Shown piece by piece: positions 46,862-59,235 of a DNA stretch of 64,000 nt (position 1 is its first letter; every line of letters begins with the position of its first letter). The stretch covers positions 7,019,501-7,083,500 of the forward strand of contig NC_092572.1 in assembly GCF_037975245.1 (NCBI RefSeq), given 5' to 3'. Below the pieces are notes generated by a model. That model made no database searches. It was not told the origin of the DNA and saw only the letters and a program-made list of their open reading frames with translations. Origin of the DNA: Apostichopus japonicus. Its lineage: Eukaryota > Echinodermata > Holothuroidea > Aspidochirotida > Stichopodidae. The position numbers were made by a program, and so were the translations under genes.

Positions 46862-47805
46862 TGTATCTGATCATGGTTAACAGTATGTAGTTATCATATT
46901 TTTGTTTATAATGTGAACCTTGATGTACCGCTTGGGCATCCGTAGAAGTGAAGTTACATTATAGGCAATCAGAATGTAATGCGTAAAGTCCAAAATAATT
47001 GCAAAATCTGAGACATTTACCCTTAATCGCTTCTTTTATATGCCGTTGGGTAATTAGAAACTTTTGTGTTTGATAAAATGATTATTGAGCCAATCTTATC
47101 AGCTAGACGTCAACCAAGAAACAAAATCATTTAAATTTAAGAAATAATTTCGTTTGATTATGCTCAAATGCGTATCCTCCAGCAATGATGTCGACGAGTA
47201 TAAATACATTTGCTTTATTTTGTAAAATGATTATTCCCAGGCCTTATCTTAAAGAAATTTAATTTGAGCAGTAACATGTCAAATAAGTGACTATTCCCAA
47301 CGGTTGATTATAACACTGAAGGGAAAGCGGAAAAAAAATGCATATATCACCCTTGGCAATACAGCTTACAAACATAAGCCTTATTCTGTATGTCCACCTG
47401 TCAACAACGTAAATGTACATGTGAATCTAAATATTTCATCGATTTCTCACTCTTTGGCAATAACCAGACCTACACCAAACGTTTTACTACCTTAAAGCAG
47501 TGGCGTATTGACATGAAACATGCTATCATGTGGCCCAAAATGCACGTTAATTTTTTTAATACAAATATTTATATTAGAAATAAATTAGTTTAAGTAAAAA
47601 AAGTTTTCTATCGAACTTTGCAGCTTAAAAGAGCCTAGGGAGTTTCTCCACGCCATTCATATATACAAATTTGTTTTGGTATGCAACACTTTTTTTTTTT
47701 AGTATGCACTGTTTTTAATTAACCTTGTGTTGTTTTTCTAGTGTCGAAATGAATTTGCCTGATTAACCAGCTAGAGAAAAATTGTACACTGTGGGAAGTA
47801 TGTGT
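46862..47805. other. no gene recognised
   Basis: Nothing supportable. Confidence 0.4.
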
Positions 47806-48066
<261 letters not shown>

Positions 48067-48149
48067 TGTGTGTGTAAGCTATTGGCCTATATAATATGTT
48101 TGTTATGCCGCTGATAATCCTTAAGAAAAAAAGTCTCATTTTCAATTTC

Positions 48150-48182
48150 CTCTGAAGTTCCTGCTAGGATCGGGCATGACCC
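48150..48182 (+). mobile_element. hammerhead-like repeat fragment, copy D
   Basis: CTCTGAAGTTCCTGCTAGGATCGG matches the copy C motif with a 3-base loss and a changed GAAAC box. Opposite orientation to copies A-C. Confidence 0.45.
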
Positions 48183-50429
48183 TACAAGGTTGAAAACTTC
48201 ATACAATCTGACATTTATACTGCTAAACAGTTTTTGCTACTTGAAAGGAAACTTTTCTACTAACCATTTTTCTCCGAAAGGTTTTTAAGTTTCTTTAACT
48301 AGCTTCGTCTTCCTTTCAATTAAGTATGAAAAGCAAAATTATTTCATAAGCTTAACCACAAACTTCATAACTGATAACTAACCATGTGTGTCAGATTGAA
48401 ATTAAGAGTCCTCTGATTTCCTTTTTTTGATATTCGTCTGTTTGATAGCTTTTATCAAATATTTGAAAATACTATTGCTAGGTCAATGTTCTCGCCGATT
48501 TCTATCTCAGGGGAATATAGCGTTTAATCCCTTAATTCTTTAAAGGAACAGTCCATGTTTGATACGTCACTCACTGGCGTGTCAATTCTGAATAAGAGTT
48601 ATTGTGATTGTATAGACAACATCGGTGTCCATTGTTCATGTTACAGCAGTGGTGTTGAAACTATGTTTACTTTTTTAATTTCGTGGAGCTGCACATGAAT
48701 TTACTATGATCAAATTATATAGGCTACACTAAAGGTCAGAAACTTTGGCTTACATTGTATTAACCAAAAAAATCGATATACATTTTTCAATATTTCTTGC
48801 TTTTCGACATTGATATGATCATTGAAACAGAGAAGGTATATTATAAGTGATTTGAATTACTTTTGGCGTTGAATATATACATTAAAATGTGCGGCTCTCA
48901 ATTCTTAAAGGCGACACATATCCATTTTTATTTTTATAACATAGAGATCTGTATGAAAGAAAAAACTCCCTCAAACAGCAAAGAAAAACTCTTACACTGT
49001 TTGGGATTGCGAGATATCCTAGTTTTAAAGTCGTGTTACGGTGAGGTTGATATTTTGTAAAATCTGTAATATCATAGAGCCAATAGAATCTGAAACCTGT
49101 TTACATTTTGCTTTGCGATTCATTTCCTGTATTCGAGGGAGAATTAACACTGTGTTGACATCGAAACCAATGCAATCACTATAGCCAATCTTTATAGTTT
49201 CCATATGTTAGGTTCAGCATTTGCATAACCTAACTCCATTACAGAAAATAAACATTGTAATAATGAAAGATATCACACACACACACTTATTGTGGCACAA
49301 GTTAATTGAAGACGTCATATTTAGACTTGCTCAAGCATTCATGGTTCTTTATGTTTAAGGAAATATTAAATCTGCGATATCTCCAAAATGGAATAGCTTT
49401 TTTATCTTAGCTGTTTATAGAAGTTGTTCGTCACAAGCTATCGCACTTTGACCAAGAATGATAAAAAGTTGTAGTTTCTCTTTTATAGCAGCCACTTGAG
49501 TTGATTTTGATAACGTGTTTTGATGCTGCGTTTTACTAAAATACCATATAAACAGAGCTTATTAATTATAGACTCGTTTCATTTGAAAAAGTGAGGTAAC
49601 AGACCAATATGTTTCAAATTTTCATGTAGTTTTTTCTTTAATTGTGCTCGCTGATGTCCGCACGATAAATTAGATTGACGATTGAACCAAGGTCTAAATA
49701 ACTTACTAAGTAACCATTACTTGTTGGAAACATTCTAGACGATTGTTTAGGTGTGAAGAATTGCTATCTCATATTCAGTAATATACCAGGCAGGTTTGCT
49801 CCTTTAAGGGATGCTACAAAATATTTTCTTGATTGTAATTGTCAAGATTTACGTCTTATACGTAACACTTTAAGCTAGATACGACTCCGGAATGCGGCTT
49901 TAAATGGTAAATATAACTTTCACACCCTTGGCACTTATATAGACTCTGTGTTTGTATAGAAGGAAATAGCTGTAACCAAAAGGGACGTTCTGCTTTTTAA
50001 AAATGGTAAGAAAAGAAGAAGAAGAAGAAGAAGTCAATATTGAATCAGGCAAGACAGTTCGTCCATTTGTAATAAACCTTGAGATTCTTATTTCATTCTT
50101 CATATTTATTTACTTTTCATCCTTCGTGTATTGTTTCTTTACCCTTTCGCAATCTACGTCTTAAGGGACAGTCCATAAGATCAAAGTTTCAAGTAAAGTT
50201 ATCTGTTACTTTTCATGTCTGGCATCACTAGAAGAGCTTTTCTGTAAATGAAGACGTGGTAATAACGAAAAAGGGATTTTTATGAAGTTGAAAGAAAATG
50301 ATTTTTTTATTGACTATAAACACAAACACTTGAACCAGATTCTTCTATTTTTAATAAGAATATCACATCTGATATTTAGGTAAGTAATTTAGAGGATAGA
50401 ATATATATGAAAATGATAAATACTATAGA
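48183..50429. other. no gene recognised
   Basis: AT-rich, with a (GAA)n patch near 50.01 kb. A TTAAAGGAACAGTCCATG-type end near 48.54 kb may belong to a TTAA element, but no partner end was found. Confidence 0.35.
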
Positions 50430-50790
50430 TGAGAATATAATAATGTTATGAAGATACTGAGGATAAAGACAATGAGGTATGTGATAGTAAGTATACAAAT
50501 ATTGAGGTATGTGATATTCAGTATGAAGATACTGCGGTGTTTGATACTGAGAACGAAGATAAAGAGGTTTGTGATATTCAGTAAGAAGATCATGAGGTAT
50601 GTGGTATTAATCAAGGAGACACTAGGGTGTTTCATATTGCGTATTAGCGGATAATGAGGTATATGGCATTGAACGATAGCGAAGTATGTGATGGTAAGTA
50701 TGGATATTATGAGGTATGTGATATTGAGTATAACGATAGTGAGGTATGAGATGGTAAGTATGGATATACTGAGGTGTGTAGTTAACGTAT
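50430..50790. repeat. ~27-30-bp minisatellite
   Basis: Diverged units of GATACTGAGGTATGTGATATT type, about 11 copies, fading after 50.79 kb. Confidence 0.85.
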
Positions 50791-53229
50791 GCAGATACTC
50801 AGTTATTTAGTACATGATATTAAATAAATGCTGCCACTAGGTACATGTTGTTTGAGGACGATGTTGCTGAGATAACTGTGTGGTTTTAACATCCATGTTA
50901 TAGTAATAATGACGTTTGCGGTTTCGATGGTGTTAACAAAGAGTTGGGTAAGTTAAGCTGGTAAGACGATGACCCTGGGTCAGGCGGAATCGCAGATGGT
51001 CACTCTCTGACATGGGACATAAAGTCGGTCCATTTCTGAGGTACTTCTGGTATCGAAAATTAGACTGAGCTGATGAGGGCGATATTAAGAATAATGAACC
51101 GAGGAGGTCGTTTAAGAGGAGCATGGGTATGAGGTGGGTGATACTGACGTTGATGGCACACCTTAAAATAGTATACAATCAGAGAGTGTGATGGCAGGGG
51201 TAAGAGAGGGGGTTAGGACAAGTGACCCTGAGGTGAGTGATACGGAGATGTTCCTACTGTGATTATGGTATTGAGTGTTGTGATAAAGATGATGGCCCTG
51301 AAGGGGTGTTACTAATGTAGCTCATGTTGTCATTTTTGTATAATTAAAATTAACAACAGAGAAGTTACAAGTTTATATAAAAATTGTTAAAAATATTTAT
51401 TTTTAGAAAAGATGATTTTTTTAAACAGATTTTCCAAATTTTCGGGCGGTACGATATTTAATGTTAAAACTTAAAGGTGTTATTATGTCATAATATAGAA
51501 TTGACCATGCCTTTAAGGGAATTCCAATGCAATCAGTTATGATCAGCTACGAGAGGATATGTTCCAGAGGCAGCGACGAGAGTGTTACTTTAATTCGTTT
51601 TAAAGACAAGCCCCGTCGGGACAACAAATAATCACCAACTTGGAAGTGATATGAAGTTTTGTTTCTTATCGGTCAATGATATTAGAAGCTTTTGAAAAGT
51701 TCAATTAGTAATTGAGTTAACTCCCGGAATCTCCTTTTCAGCTGAATTAACTAAGGTTATATATCCAAAAATAACAAATAATAATCAATTTCTCTAATGT
51801 TCTGAGGTTACTAAAGTCCACGGCAGTCTTACCAAATTAATTGGCAAAATAATCTCACAGAGTGAACTTCATTATTCGCTACAGCTATAAAAGATACACA
51901 ACGTTAGATATTGAAGTAAAGTCGATGATCTTCTATTTAGGCTATCCGTTTACCCTCTTGTCGTTCTTGGCGCCATATTCTCATGCCTGATGTTAAAGCA
52001 GCTTTCGTGGCCTTTTTAAAAAAAATTCTTCCCCGTAAAATGCAACACGTCGGGATACCTTTGCGATGACTTTCTTTTCTCAAATAGAAAAAAAAAATTG
52101 TAGAAACGTCCTACGTCTAGATAGCAAGAAATAGTCAGAAATAAATATTCATATTTCATATATAAATATTCAGATATACCTTTTGAAGCAGTAATAAGTT
52201 ATATTGTTTTGATTGAGTAAGATTTATGGACAATGTCAAGATAGCTAGTATAGTTGTACCGTCCCTTTAATTTCTTTAAATTCTCAAGAAATGACAAATT
52301 AATACTAAATAACTGATCATCGGTGAGTCTGAAATATTCCGAAATCTTTTTCTCAAGATCAAGTCAGTATATTTCCCAGGGAATTTAATAACTTATTAAT
52401 AATTTCAATAGCACGGTTGGTATATTATTATTATGACTTTTAAGTTATCATGGGTTAACAACCAGGTTTTCTACACTTCGATGGAGAGATTCTGTGGTAG
52501 AGTCTTAGCATTAGGCCAAATAAAAAAAAAGTTAGACATTTTAGCTGCTAGACGATGCCGTTGCACGTCTATATTATAATTCATTTACAGTTAGGCCATT
52601 AGCGACTGATCCCTTAGCACTTGGCCTTGAGTTACTCGAGGGGTGGTTAATGCATTAATGAGAGAAATCTCGACTTAATCTAGAGACACCATTTATATGT
52701 ATATCTCTATGGAACGCGACGAATGTTTTCAAAGGACCCAACAGAATCAAAACCGTTTTGGTTGAACACTTTTCCGTACATTACAAACACGTTGGTGAGT
52801 TAATTCTTTAGTTTATTTCATACACAACTTTTATCTTGGATTTGATGAATTGGGGATGAATATAACTTCGGGAAGATGGAGAAGGAAGACGAGAATGAGA
52901 AGGATGAGAAAGAGGAGAAGGAGAAAGAAGAAGAGGACGGAGACTGAAAAACAGAAAGATTACCATCTATGTACCTATTGCGCATGCGCATGTCATAATG
53001 ATCTCTAGCAACCTCGCTGCAATTCCAAATCGTATTTGGACACAGCAGTGAATGATCATATGTGGCCACAGTATCCAGTGTTTATTAAGCTTTTTAAATA
53101 CCGGTATTCCTTAGCAGTTGGAAGAAAAAGTTTTGCCATCCATTCACCAGTTACATGTGAATAAACTTTCTCTTTCAGGAAATGTTGTTTTTGATGCTTA
53201 TAGCTTTTCACCCTGTAATCCTACCTTGT
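50791..53229. other. no gene recognised
   Basis: AT-rich. A purine-rich GAGAAGGA tract at 52875-52945 gives a serine-rich chance frame. No exon is supportable. Confidence 0.4.
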
Positions 53230-53251
53230 ACGGGGGGGGGGGGGGGGGGGT
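53230..53251. repeat. poly(G) run
   Basis: A run of about 20 G. Confidence 0.95.
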
Positions 53252-54494
53252 AGGGAGGAAGGTGTTTACCCCAGGTTAAGAGACGCTGGTACTGATACCA
53301 TAGTTGTCTTTATTCAACCTCAAAACTACCTGCTAAATGGTTTTGGAATATATTGATATTCTTGCACTTCATCAGCAAAGTAATGCCCACCGGCATTCAC
53401 ATGAACTGGCCGACATACAAACTCAGTATTTTGATACAAGTCTCGATAATTCACACTGTGGCTTGCCAACTTTGTATACGACTAACTTATCCAGACGACT
53501 ACCACTGGTTGGTGCTGGTGTTATACCCAGGGCAAGGCCTATGCATCTTTAGACGATCAAGAATAGTATACAATTACTTTTAAACGCAAGACTGTGCTTT
53601 AACAACTACTTTTGAAATTTTTAATCTGTGTGAGGTTGAACAACCCAAGCCCCTTGGATCCATGTCTAAGCACATCGTTACAGTCTCCGATAAAAACTAT
53701 CAATCTGTTTAATATTTTTAATGTCGAAATAGTATACAGTAATAAATGTTTGGCTTATATACCTCAGAAGTATAATTGAAAATAAATCACGAGGTTCACA
53801 CCTTTTCAAACTGCCCCTATAGAGGAATGCTTTACAAGACAATTATTATTGGTGTTTTTGTTTGGCAGTAGTTTTACTAGTTTTTTATTTTAGTTAAGCG
53901 CATGTATTATAGAATTATTTATTTATCGAACGATCAATTCACTGTTTTGAAGCAAATTGTAAAACCAGAGGAACGGAGAATATTTCTGCAAATTCACCAT
54001 GTTATTGTTGCTATTTCGGCAAATTCTTAGAATTGCAATAAAGGTTACTTCTAATTCTAAATGGAAAGGGAATTAACATTAAACGTTTTGGATGATTCGA
54101 CGAAAAATAACACGATTATATTAAAGCAATTTTTTTTCTCAATATGGTAAAAGAAATAGAAGCATATACAATAACTGTTTTTGAAATAATACGGTATCCT
54201 TTAGTTGCATCAATAAAGCCTTAATTTTGACATTTACTGGTGACTACAAATAATACAGAATGATGGGTTAAATATGTGTATATTATTACTGATCAATTTG
54301 AACTATTCAGGATACTTTTTCGTCAAATTTTACACTTCAGTGAAGATGACACCAAAATCCAAGACATCCTAAACCACATGAGATATATTTTTGGTTTATA
54401 AATTGGGGAGAAAATTATCTGATACCAAAAAAAAGAGAAGTCTACTTCATGTGAAGTTTCTTTCCAGCTTCGATTATAAATAAAGGTATCGCTT
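53252..54494. other. no gene recognised
   Basis: Two overlapping + strand frames near 53.3-53.6 kb have no family features and no convincing splice sites. Confidence 0.4.
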
Positions 54495-54517
54495 CCCCCC
54501 CCCCCCCCCCCCCCCGA
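54495..54517. repeat. poly(C) run
   Basis: A run of about 20 C. Confidence 0.95.
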
Positions 54518-54731
54518 GAAATGTCAGAAATGGTTTTGCATCATTTACTCGTTAAGTGGCAGCAACTTGTTGAGAAGTTGGGCTGCGTGACATATGATCA
54601 AATATATTTTACAATGAGTGCGAGTTACCTGATAGGAAAATTGCTGGTTAACGTACTAAGTCATATAAGATATAGTGAAAACCAATAAGAATAGTATGGA
54701 AATAAGAACAACAATATCACATCAAGTACAT

Positions 54732-54802
<71 letters not shown>
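54732..54802. repeat. (TA)n microsatellite
   Basis: About 70 bases of TA with one TG step. Confidence 0.95.
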
Positions 54803-54804
<2 letters not shown>

Positions 54805-54847
54805 TTATATAGTAAATGATTGGAGGTACAACAGTCAATTTTGGTTT

Positions 54848-54892
54848 TTACAGATCTTTTGAGCAAAACTAGCTCTTCTTCAGTGCATCCGT
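54848..54892 (-). mobile_element. second type of hammerhead-like Penelope end (decayed)
   Basis: The minus strand reads GCACTGAAGAAGAGC, a short loop, GCTCAAAAGATCTG. The CTGAAGA box and GAGC/GCTC stem are intact, but the expected CGAAA reads CAAAA, consistent with CpG decay. Different stem II from copies A-D. Confidence 0.45.
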
Positions 54893-56634
54893 GCAAGATC
54901 ATCCTGGGAGGCCTTCCTCTCTAAGAGGACCACAGTTTGTGCTGTGTTATGTCCTCGTGGCGACAAAGGTTCTCACAAACATGGTTTCATGCATGCGGAG
55001 GTATTTTGTGCCGGGTCTTTAAGTTGTGATGATACTGTTGTTTTTTGCTCAGTTATCAGGAAAAAGGCTGTGTTCGTTTTCTTCAGTAATTTATTCACAT
55101 TTTGTAAATTAATTTTAAGTTGCCAATTGGATCTTAACAGTGTTCCCATTCATCTAGCTAAGCATCTGCGAGAGTTATCAGATGTGACATAAGAGATGGA
55201 GATGGTAAGAGGGTGAATGGGAAGGGTTACTTGGGAGGGGAGCGAGAGGGGAGGGGGGAGGGGGAGTATAAACTTTCATATTTCGGATGGAAATGTTGAT
55301 TGGCTGTTTCGGTATCAGTAAAGAGTGTTTTAGTACAATGCAACCATGGACGTATCTATGGTAATCGTCTTGAAGGAAAGACATATTTTTCAGACGATTC
55401 TCTTCGACTTGAAAGTAGAAACTGGTATTAAACCGTTCAGTATAGTTCTTGCTGGGCTGTGTTTAACAGTTTTACAGTAATTTTTACTGCTCTTTAAAAG
55501 TTCACTTTCCACTTTTTCTTCCCTTTTCTATATCAGAACGAATCAATATATACCCTTTTATTCACCAGTCGCTCACTTTCTGAATAAGCACATTATAGCC
55601 TCATATTACCAGTCGCTTTTTCTATTCTCTGCCTCTTCTTGAGCTTTGCAGCTTTACAGTCAGCCACAAAAAAAAAATGAATGAACGGTTTAATATCATA
55701 ACCAGTTTTTACATTGATCCTTCTATGAGAGTCGGCTGCAATGTTAAATGATATACAGATCTCATTGGGAACTAAAGAATAGGTTTTTAAAGGAGCACAA
55801 CCGGCACAATAATGTTATAGCTCACGTATACAACGTGTTCTCGGTAACGAGCTTCAACATAGTGACAACACTGTAATGCCAAGTTCCTCTCGAATGGAGC
55901 CTGGACCTATACGAAACTGTATGGAGATGTGCAGTTTGCTTTGCCTTCTATCGTATGTTAGGAACCCCGTTAAGTAAAATTAAATCTAGCCGAATGTGTC
56001 TTCCAAATACATAGAAAGTAGAAGACACTAACATTCGATACTCCATATGAGCTACGTTATAAACCGTTGCACGAATGTCTCCCTCACCTGAAACCGCTCC
56101 CCACTCTCCCACCTTAACTACCCGTCGGCATAACCTTAGTACTATATAACACTATATATTTACTATGCCAGACTTGAATTATCACGCCCTTCTATTAGAA
56201 ATATACCTGTTAAGACTTTTCCGTGAAAACACTATCTATTTGTACATGATCTTGAACGAATTGTCATGTTGTTGAAATTATCATTACTATTATTACGGTA
56301 TTGTTATTAATTACGATATTAATATAACATAAACTACACAAAAGAACACTCACACAGTTTGATTCATAATCTGCTACAACGAATTTTATTGAGATCGACC
56401 CTGTGAGGGTAAAAACGAGGATATTAGAGACATTATTAAGAGAACGCTGTTACATATCGTAAACAATCCAAACTTTATTGTACACACTTTGAACCTGTTG
56501 ATGTATATGGTCTTCTTGTAACTTATAAACTTATCAATAGCGATTAGGCGTGTTTCGATTATAGCTCTTATTCGAATGCTTTCGGAGAACAAACCGTGCA
56601 TGTACAACAGTATATGAAACGTATAAGCTCTACG
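54893..56634. other. no gene recognised
   Basis: Nothing supportable apart from a G-rich stretch near 55.24 kb. Confidence 0.4.
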
Positions 56635-56702
56635 TATTATTTTGCATTATTCTGCATTATCTTGCACTATTCTGCATTATTTTACATTATTCTGCATTAT
56701 AG
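56635..56702. repeat. TTCTGCATTAT minisatellite
   Basis: Five to six units of TATTCTGCATTAT or TATTTTGCATTAT. Confidence 0.85.
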
Positions 56703-57057
56703 AAATTGCACAACGAGAATGACAAAATGAAAAACATGGCCACCAACATACAGTCTATTTTTAATCGCCTTGGTCCAAATTTTTAAAATCTCAAACTCTG
56801 GTCGTTTTCTTACACGAGTCAGTGGAAAGTATTGGTATTTGCTGTAACAGATATACGAACTCGTTATCTTTTGTTCTCATTTATCTACAAGCTAAACTTA
56901 AACAATTACACTTTTATGTTTTTGTTGTTGTTTGTCATTTTTTCATGCTGAATACTCTAAAATATCTCTTTACGTTTTCTTGTTTCATTCTAGTACCAAA
57001 TCCAGGTCAGGGTCATGGTCTGTCTCTATAGTCCAAAGCCGCTATTGTGAGCTGTTG

Positions 57058-57186
57058 AGAACAATGGGTAAAGAGAGAACAATGCGTAAGTAGAACAATG
57101 CATAAAGAGAAAAATGCGTAAAAAGAACAATGCCCAGGATAACAATGCCTATAGAGAACAATGCATGAAGAGAAAATGCGTAAGTA
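57058..57186. repeat. ~18-bp minisatellite
   Basis: Units of AGAGAACAATGCGTAA type, about seven diverged copies. Confidence 0.8.
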
Positions 57187-57528
57187 GATTGACTAAATCA
57201 TGGACTGACAGGATACATAAACCCAACCATATTCTTCAAAAGCTGGAAATTTGCAAATATAATGTTCTCTGTAGATAGAATTTCTTCAAAATGTGCAGAA
57301 ATATTATTTTCTTATGTGGCAAAATGATTTAAGTCTAAGCATTGTTTGAAAAAAAAAGGTATTTTCAGTTCAAAAGTGCCACAGTTAAATTCTTCATTCT
57401 GTTGTAGCCAACTGACATTCAAAAATTGATGGCACCAATTTAAACTCAGCAGAATAATATCTTCACCATATAAAATTCTTCAAATTTGTCAATTCTGCAT
57501 GAATCAAATTTTTAACAAAGCCTAATAA

Positions 57529-57872
57529 AGGGTGTGAAGGTTCGCGCACAAAGAATCGTCTCATGCCGGTAATCTGACCTAGTTTCGAATGAGGTGTAAC
57601 AGAAGTGTTAGACACCACCATCGATCCCAGAAAATACACACACAGCTAATTAGACACTAGTGTACAGTCGATACATACAGCTACAGTCAATACCCACAAC
57701 ACAGTGTACATAGCAACGTGGACATCTCAGGTCTAGATAAAAGATAACAAGCTATCACGTTTCATTACTGTCTGCATTTTGTAGCGACAAGAAGAAAGCG
57801 TCATTTGCAAGCAACGGAAAGTTAACTTTTTTTCAGAGCGCTGCACGCGGTTGGGGCGAGTCTTCAATGCGT
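57529..57872 (-). mobile_element. MITE with TTAA target site, copy 2 (344 bp)
   Basis: Reverse-oriented relative of 33684-34041, ending AGGGTGTGAAGG on the left and, inverted, ACGCATTGAAGACTCGCC on the right. TTAA is intact on the right (57873-57876) and decayed on the left. It sits just downstream of the last visible exon of the cysteine-rich peptide gene. Confidence 0.78.
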
Positions 57873-57941
57873 TTAAGCAATTACCTTCAACCAACTAGAA
57901 AATCCCTTAATTTAGTATTTAAGACAAAATTTGTAACTCAC

Positions 57942-58019
57942 CGTATGCGCAAACTCCGCTGTTGCTTATTTGTATATCGTCCTGGAATAGACAGAAGCAT
58001 CCTGGCTGATTTTCGCACT
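57942..58019 (-). CDS. cysteine-rich peptide gene, coding exon 2
   Basis: 78 bp, phase 1-1, bordered by a T9 tract plus CAG and by TACG|GTGAGT. Encodes the four visible cysteines between CENQPGCFCLF and GVCAY. Confidence 0.75.
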
Positions 58020-58866
58020 CTGAAAAAAAAATGCAGAAATATTTAAGTGGAAAAATTAGAAGCATTAAAGTCATGGTTAAATGATAACATATGGCTGAAT
58101 TTTAGTCTTTATATGTTGTAATTGAAAAGTATAAATTATAGGGAAGTGAAAAGACTGAGCACTAAGATATGCTATCATATAATGTTAGTTAGTGTTCGCG
58201 ATAATCAGCTGTAAACTATGCTTAATCTCCCGAATGCTCCTTTGAGGCTGACTTTTTTATGACTTCGGTTCCTCGGTGAATGTCTAAAATGTTAATGAAA
58301 TTAATCCATCGTTTCATGATTGATAATAACTCAACCAAAACGTTTTTTGTAAACTTTTGTTTTGAAAAAGATAAAAAAAACAATTAATTCCTATTCAGTT
58401 TTTCTCAGTAATGTAAAAGAACAAATAATATAACATAAGAAATTTAGTTTAATTCTTGATTTTTTCATAAATGAGACTTTTATAGAAGACGAAACTAATC
58501 ATAATGAAAGTGATGTTTAACCGTTAAATTTAGGTCTTTTGAATACAAACAGGTAAAACAAAAAGAGAACCACCACCCCATCCCCTCCCCCCCACACCAA
58601 TATCAAAATCATATCATTCAAACCCAATATAACTCCTAAATAACCTTCCTGAATATATGAACAAAATCAGTTTTTTCTTTAAATTTACCCTGGTATGTGG
58701 TCTTTGGTGATTTGCCCTTGCCCTTGCCCCTGCCTTTCCCCTTTCCTCTCTTCTCGAGCATATTCTGGACCATGAATTGGTCAAACAGTTCATCTTCGTC
58801 GTAAGCTGAGACCACGGCAATGGCGATGGCGCACACCAGCAGAAGGAACATAGCTTTGGAATGCAT
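57942..58866 (-). CDS. small secreted cysteine-rich peptide precursor (partial, 2 coding exons seen)
   Basis: Two coding exons, 58689-58866 and 57942-58019, join in phase 1. They give about 85 residues before a further phase-1 donor, so at least one more exon is missing. The N-terminus MHSKAMFLLLVCAIAIAVVSA is a clear signal peptide, with cleavage likely before YDEDELFD. An acidic stretch (YDEDELFDQFMVQNMLE) ends in K-R, a likely furin/dibasic site. It is followed by a cationic Gly/Lys run, then ECENQPGCFC and SGVCAYG, i.e. cysteines C-x5-C-x-C-x13-C. This resembles precursors of cationic host-defence or signalling peptides. No named family is recognised. Confidence 0.75.
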
Positions 58867-58871
58867 CTTTT
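58689..58871 (-). CDS. cysteine-rich peptide gene, coding exon 1
   Basis: The acceptor TTTATTCTAACAG is followed by five untranslated bases and the ATG at 58866. It carries the signal peptide, acidic spacer, KR and GKGKGRGKGKGK run. The donor is CAGG|GTAAAT in phase 1, which completes Glu60 with the next exon. Confidence 0.8.
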
Positions 58872-59177
58872 CTGTTAGAATAAAAATCGTAATCGTTGTG
58901 CTGAGTTTTTAAATTCATCCAACACGCCTTTTTACGTTCGTGTTTCAAAACAGTATAAGTTTTGTTTTTTGGTGTTTGGTTTCTATTATTTAAAAAATAT
59001 TTTATTAAACGTAACGCGTGATATAATCGGGGTTCAGCACCACGAAATGCGTTAATAAAATCATGTAATTGGTATATATATGATTAGAATTATGATTGAA
59101 TATTATTTGCAAAAGCAGTGAGAATGCTATTGTGTAAAAGAGATCTATAGTGAGATATTCCAGAGGAGATGCTTTTG

Positions 59178-59235
59178 AAGCACGTCAAAAGAAGGAGCAA
59201 ACCTTGGAATGTATTTTCTGTTAGAATATAAGTTA
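59178..59235 (-). pseudogene. decayed duplicate of the signal-peptide exon
   Basis: The region matches 58830-58880, including acceptor-side TTCTAACAGAAAA and ACATTCCAAGG. Two bases are deleted, so the initiator ATG is lost (AAAAGATGCAT becomes AAAATACAT). The hydrophobic core is recognisable but broken by a stop. It points to an old local duplication of the gene or exon. Confidence 0.6.

Noticed and set aside
50163-52270. A 2.1-kb TTAA transposon between CTTAAGGGACAG and CCGTCCCTTTAA
   Set aside because: The inverted match covers only about seven bases, and the left end lacks the expected A after TTAA. Too weak to call.
52818-53069. 83-residue minus-strand frame with a possible Cys-containing segment
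   Set aside because: The serine-rich half is a (GAGAAGGA)-type purine tract read in reverse. The other half lacks paired splice sites.
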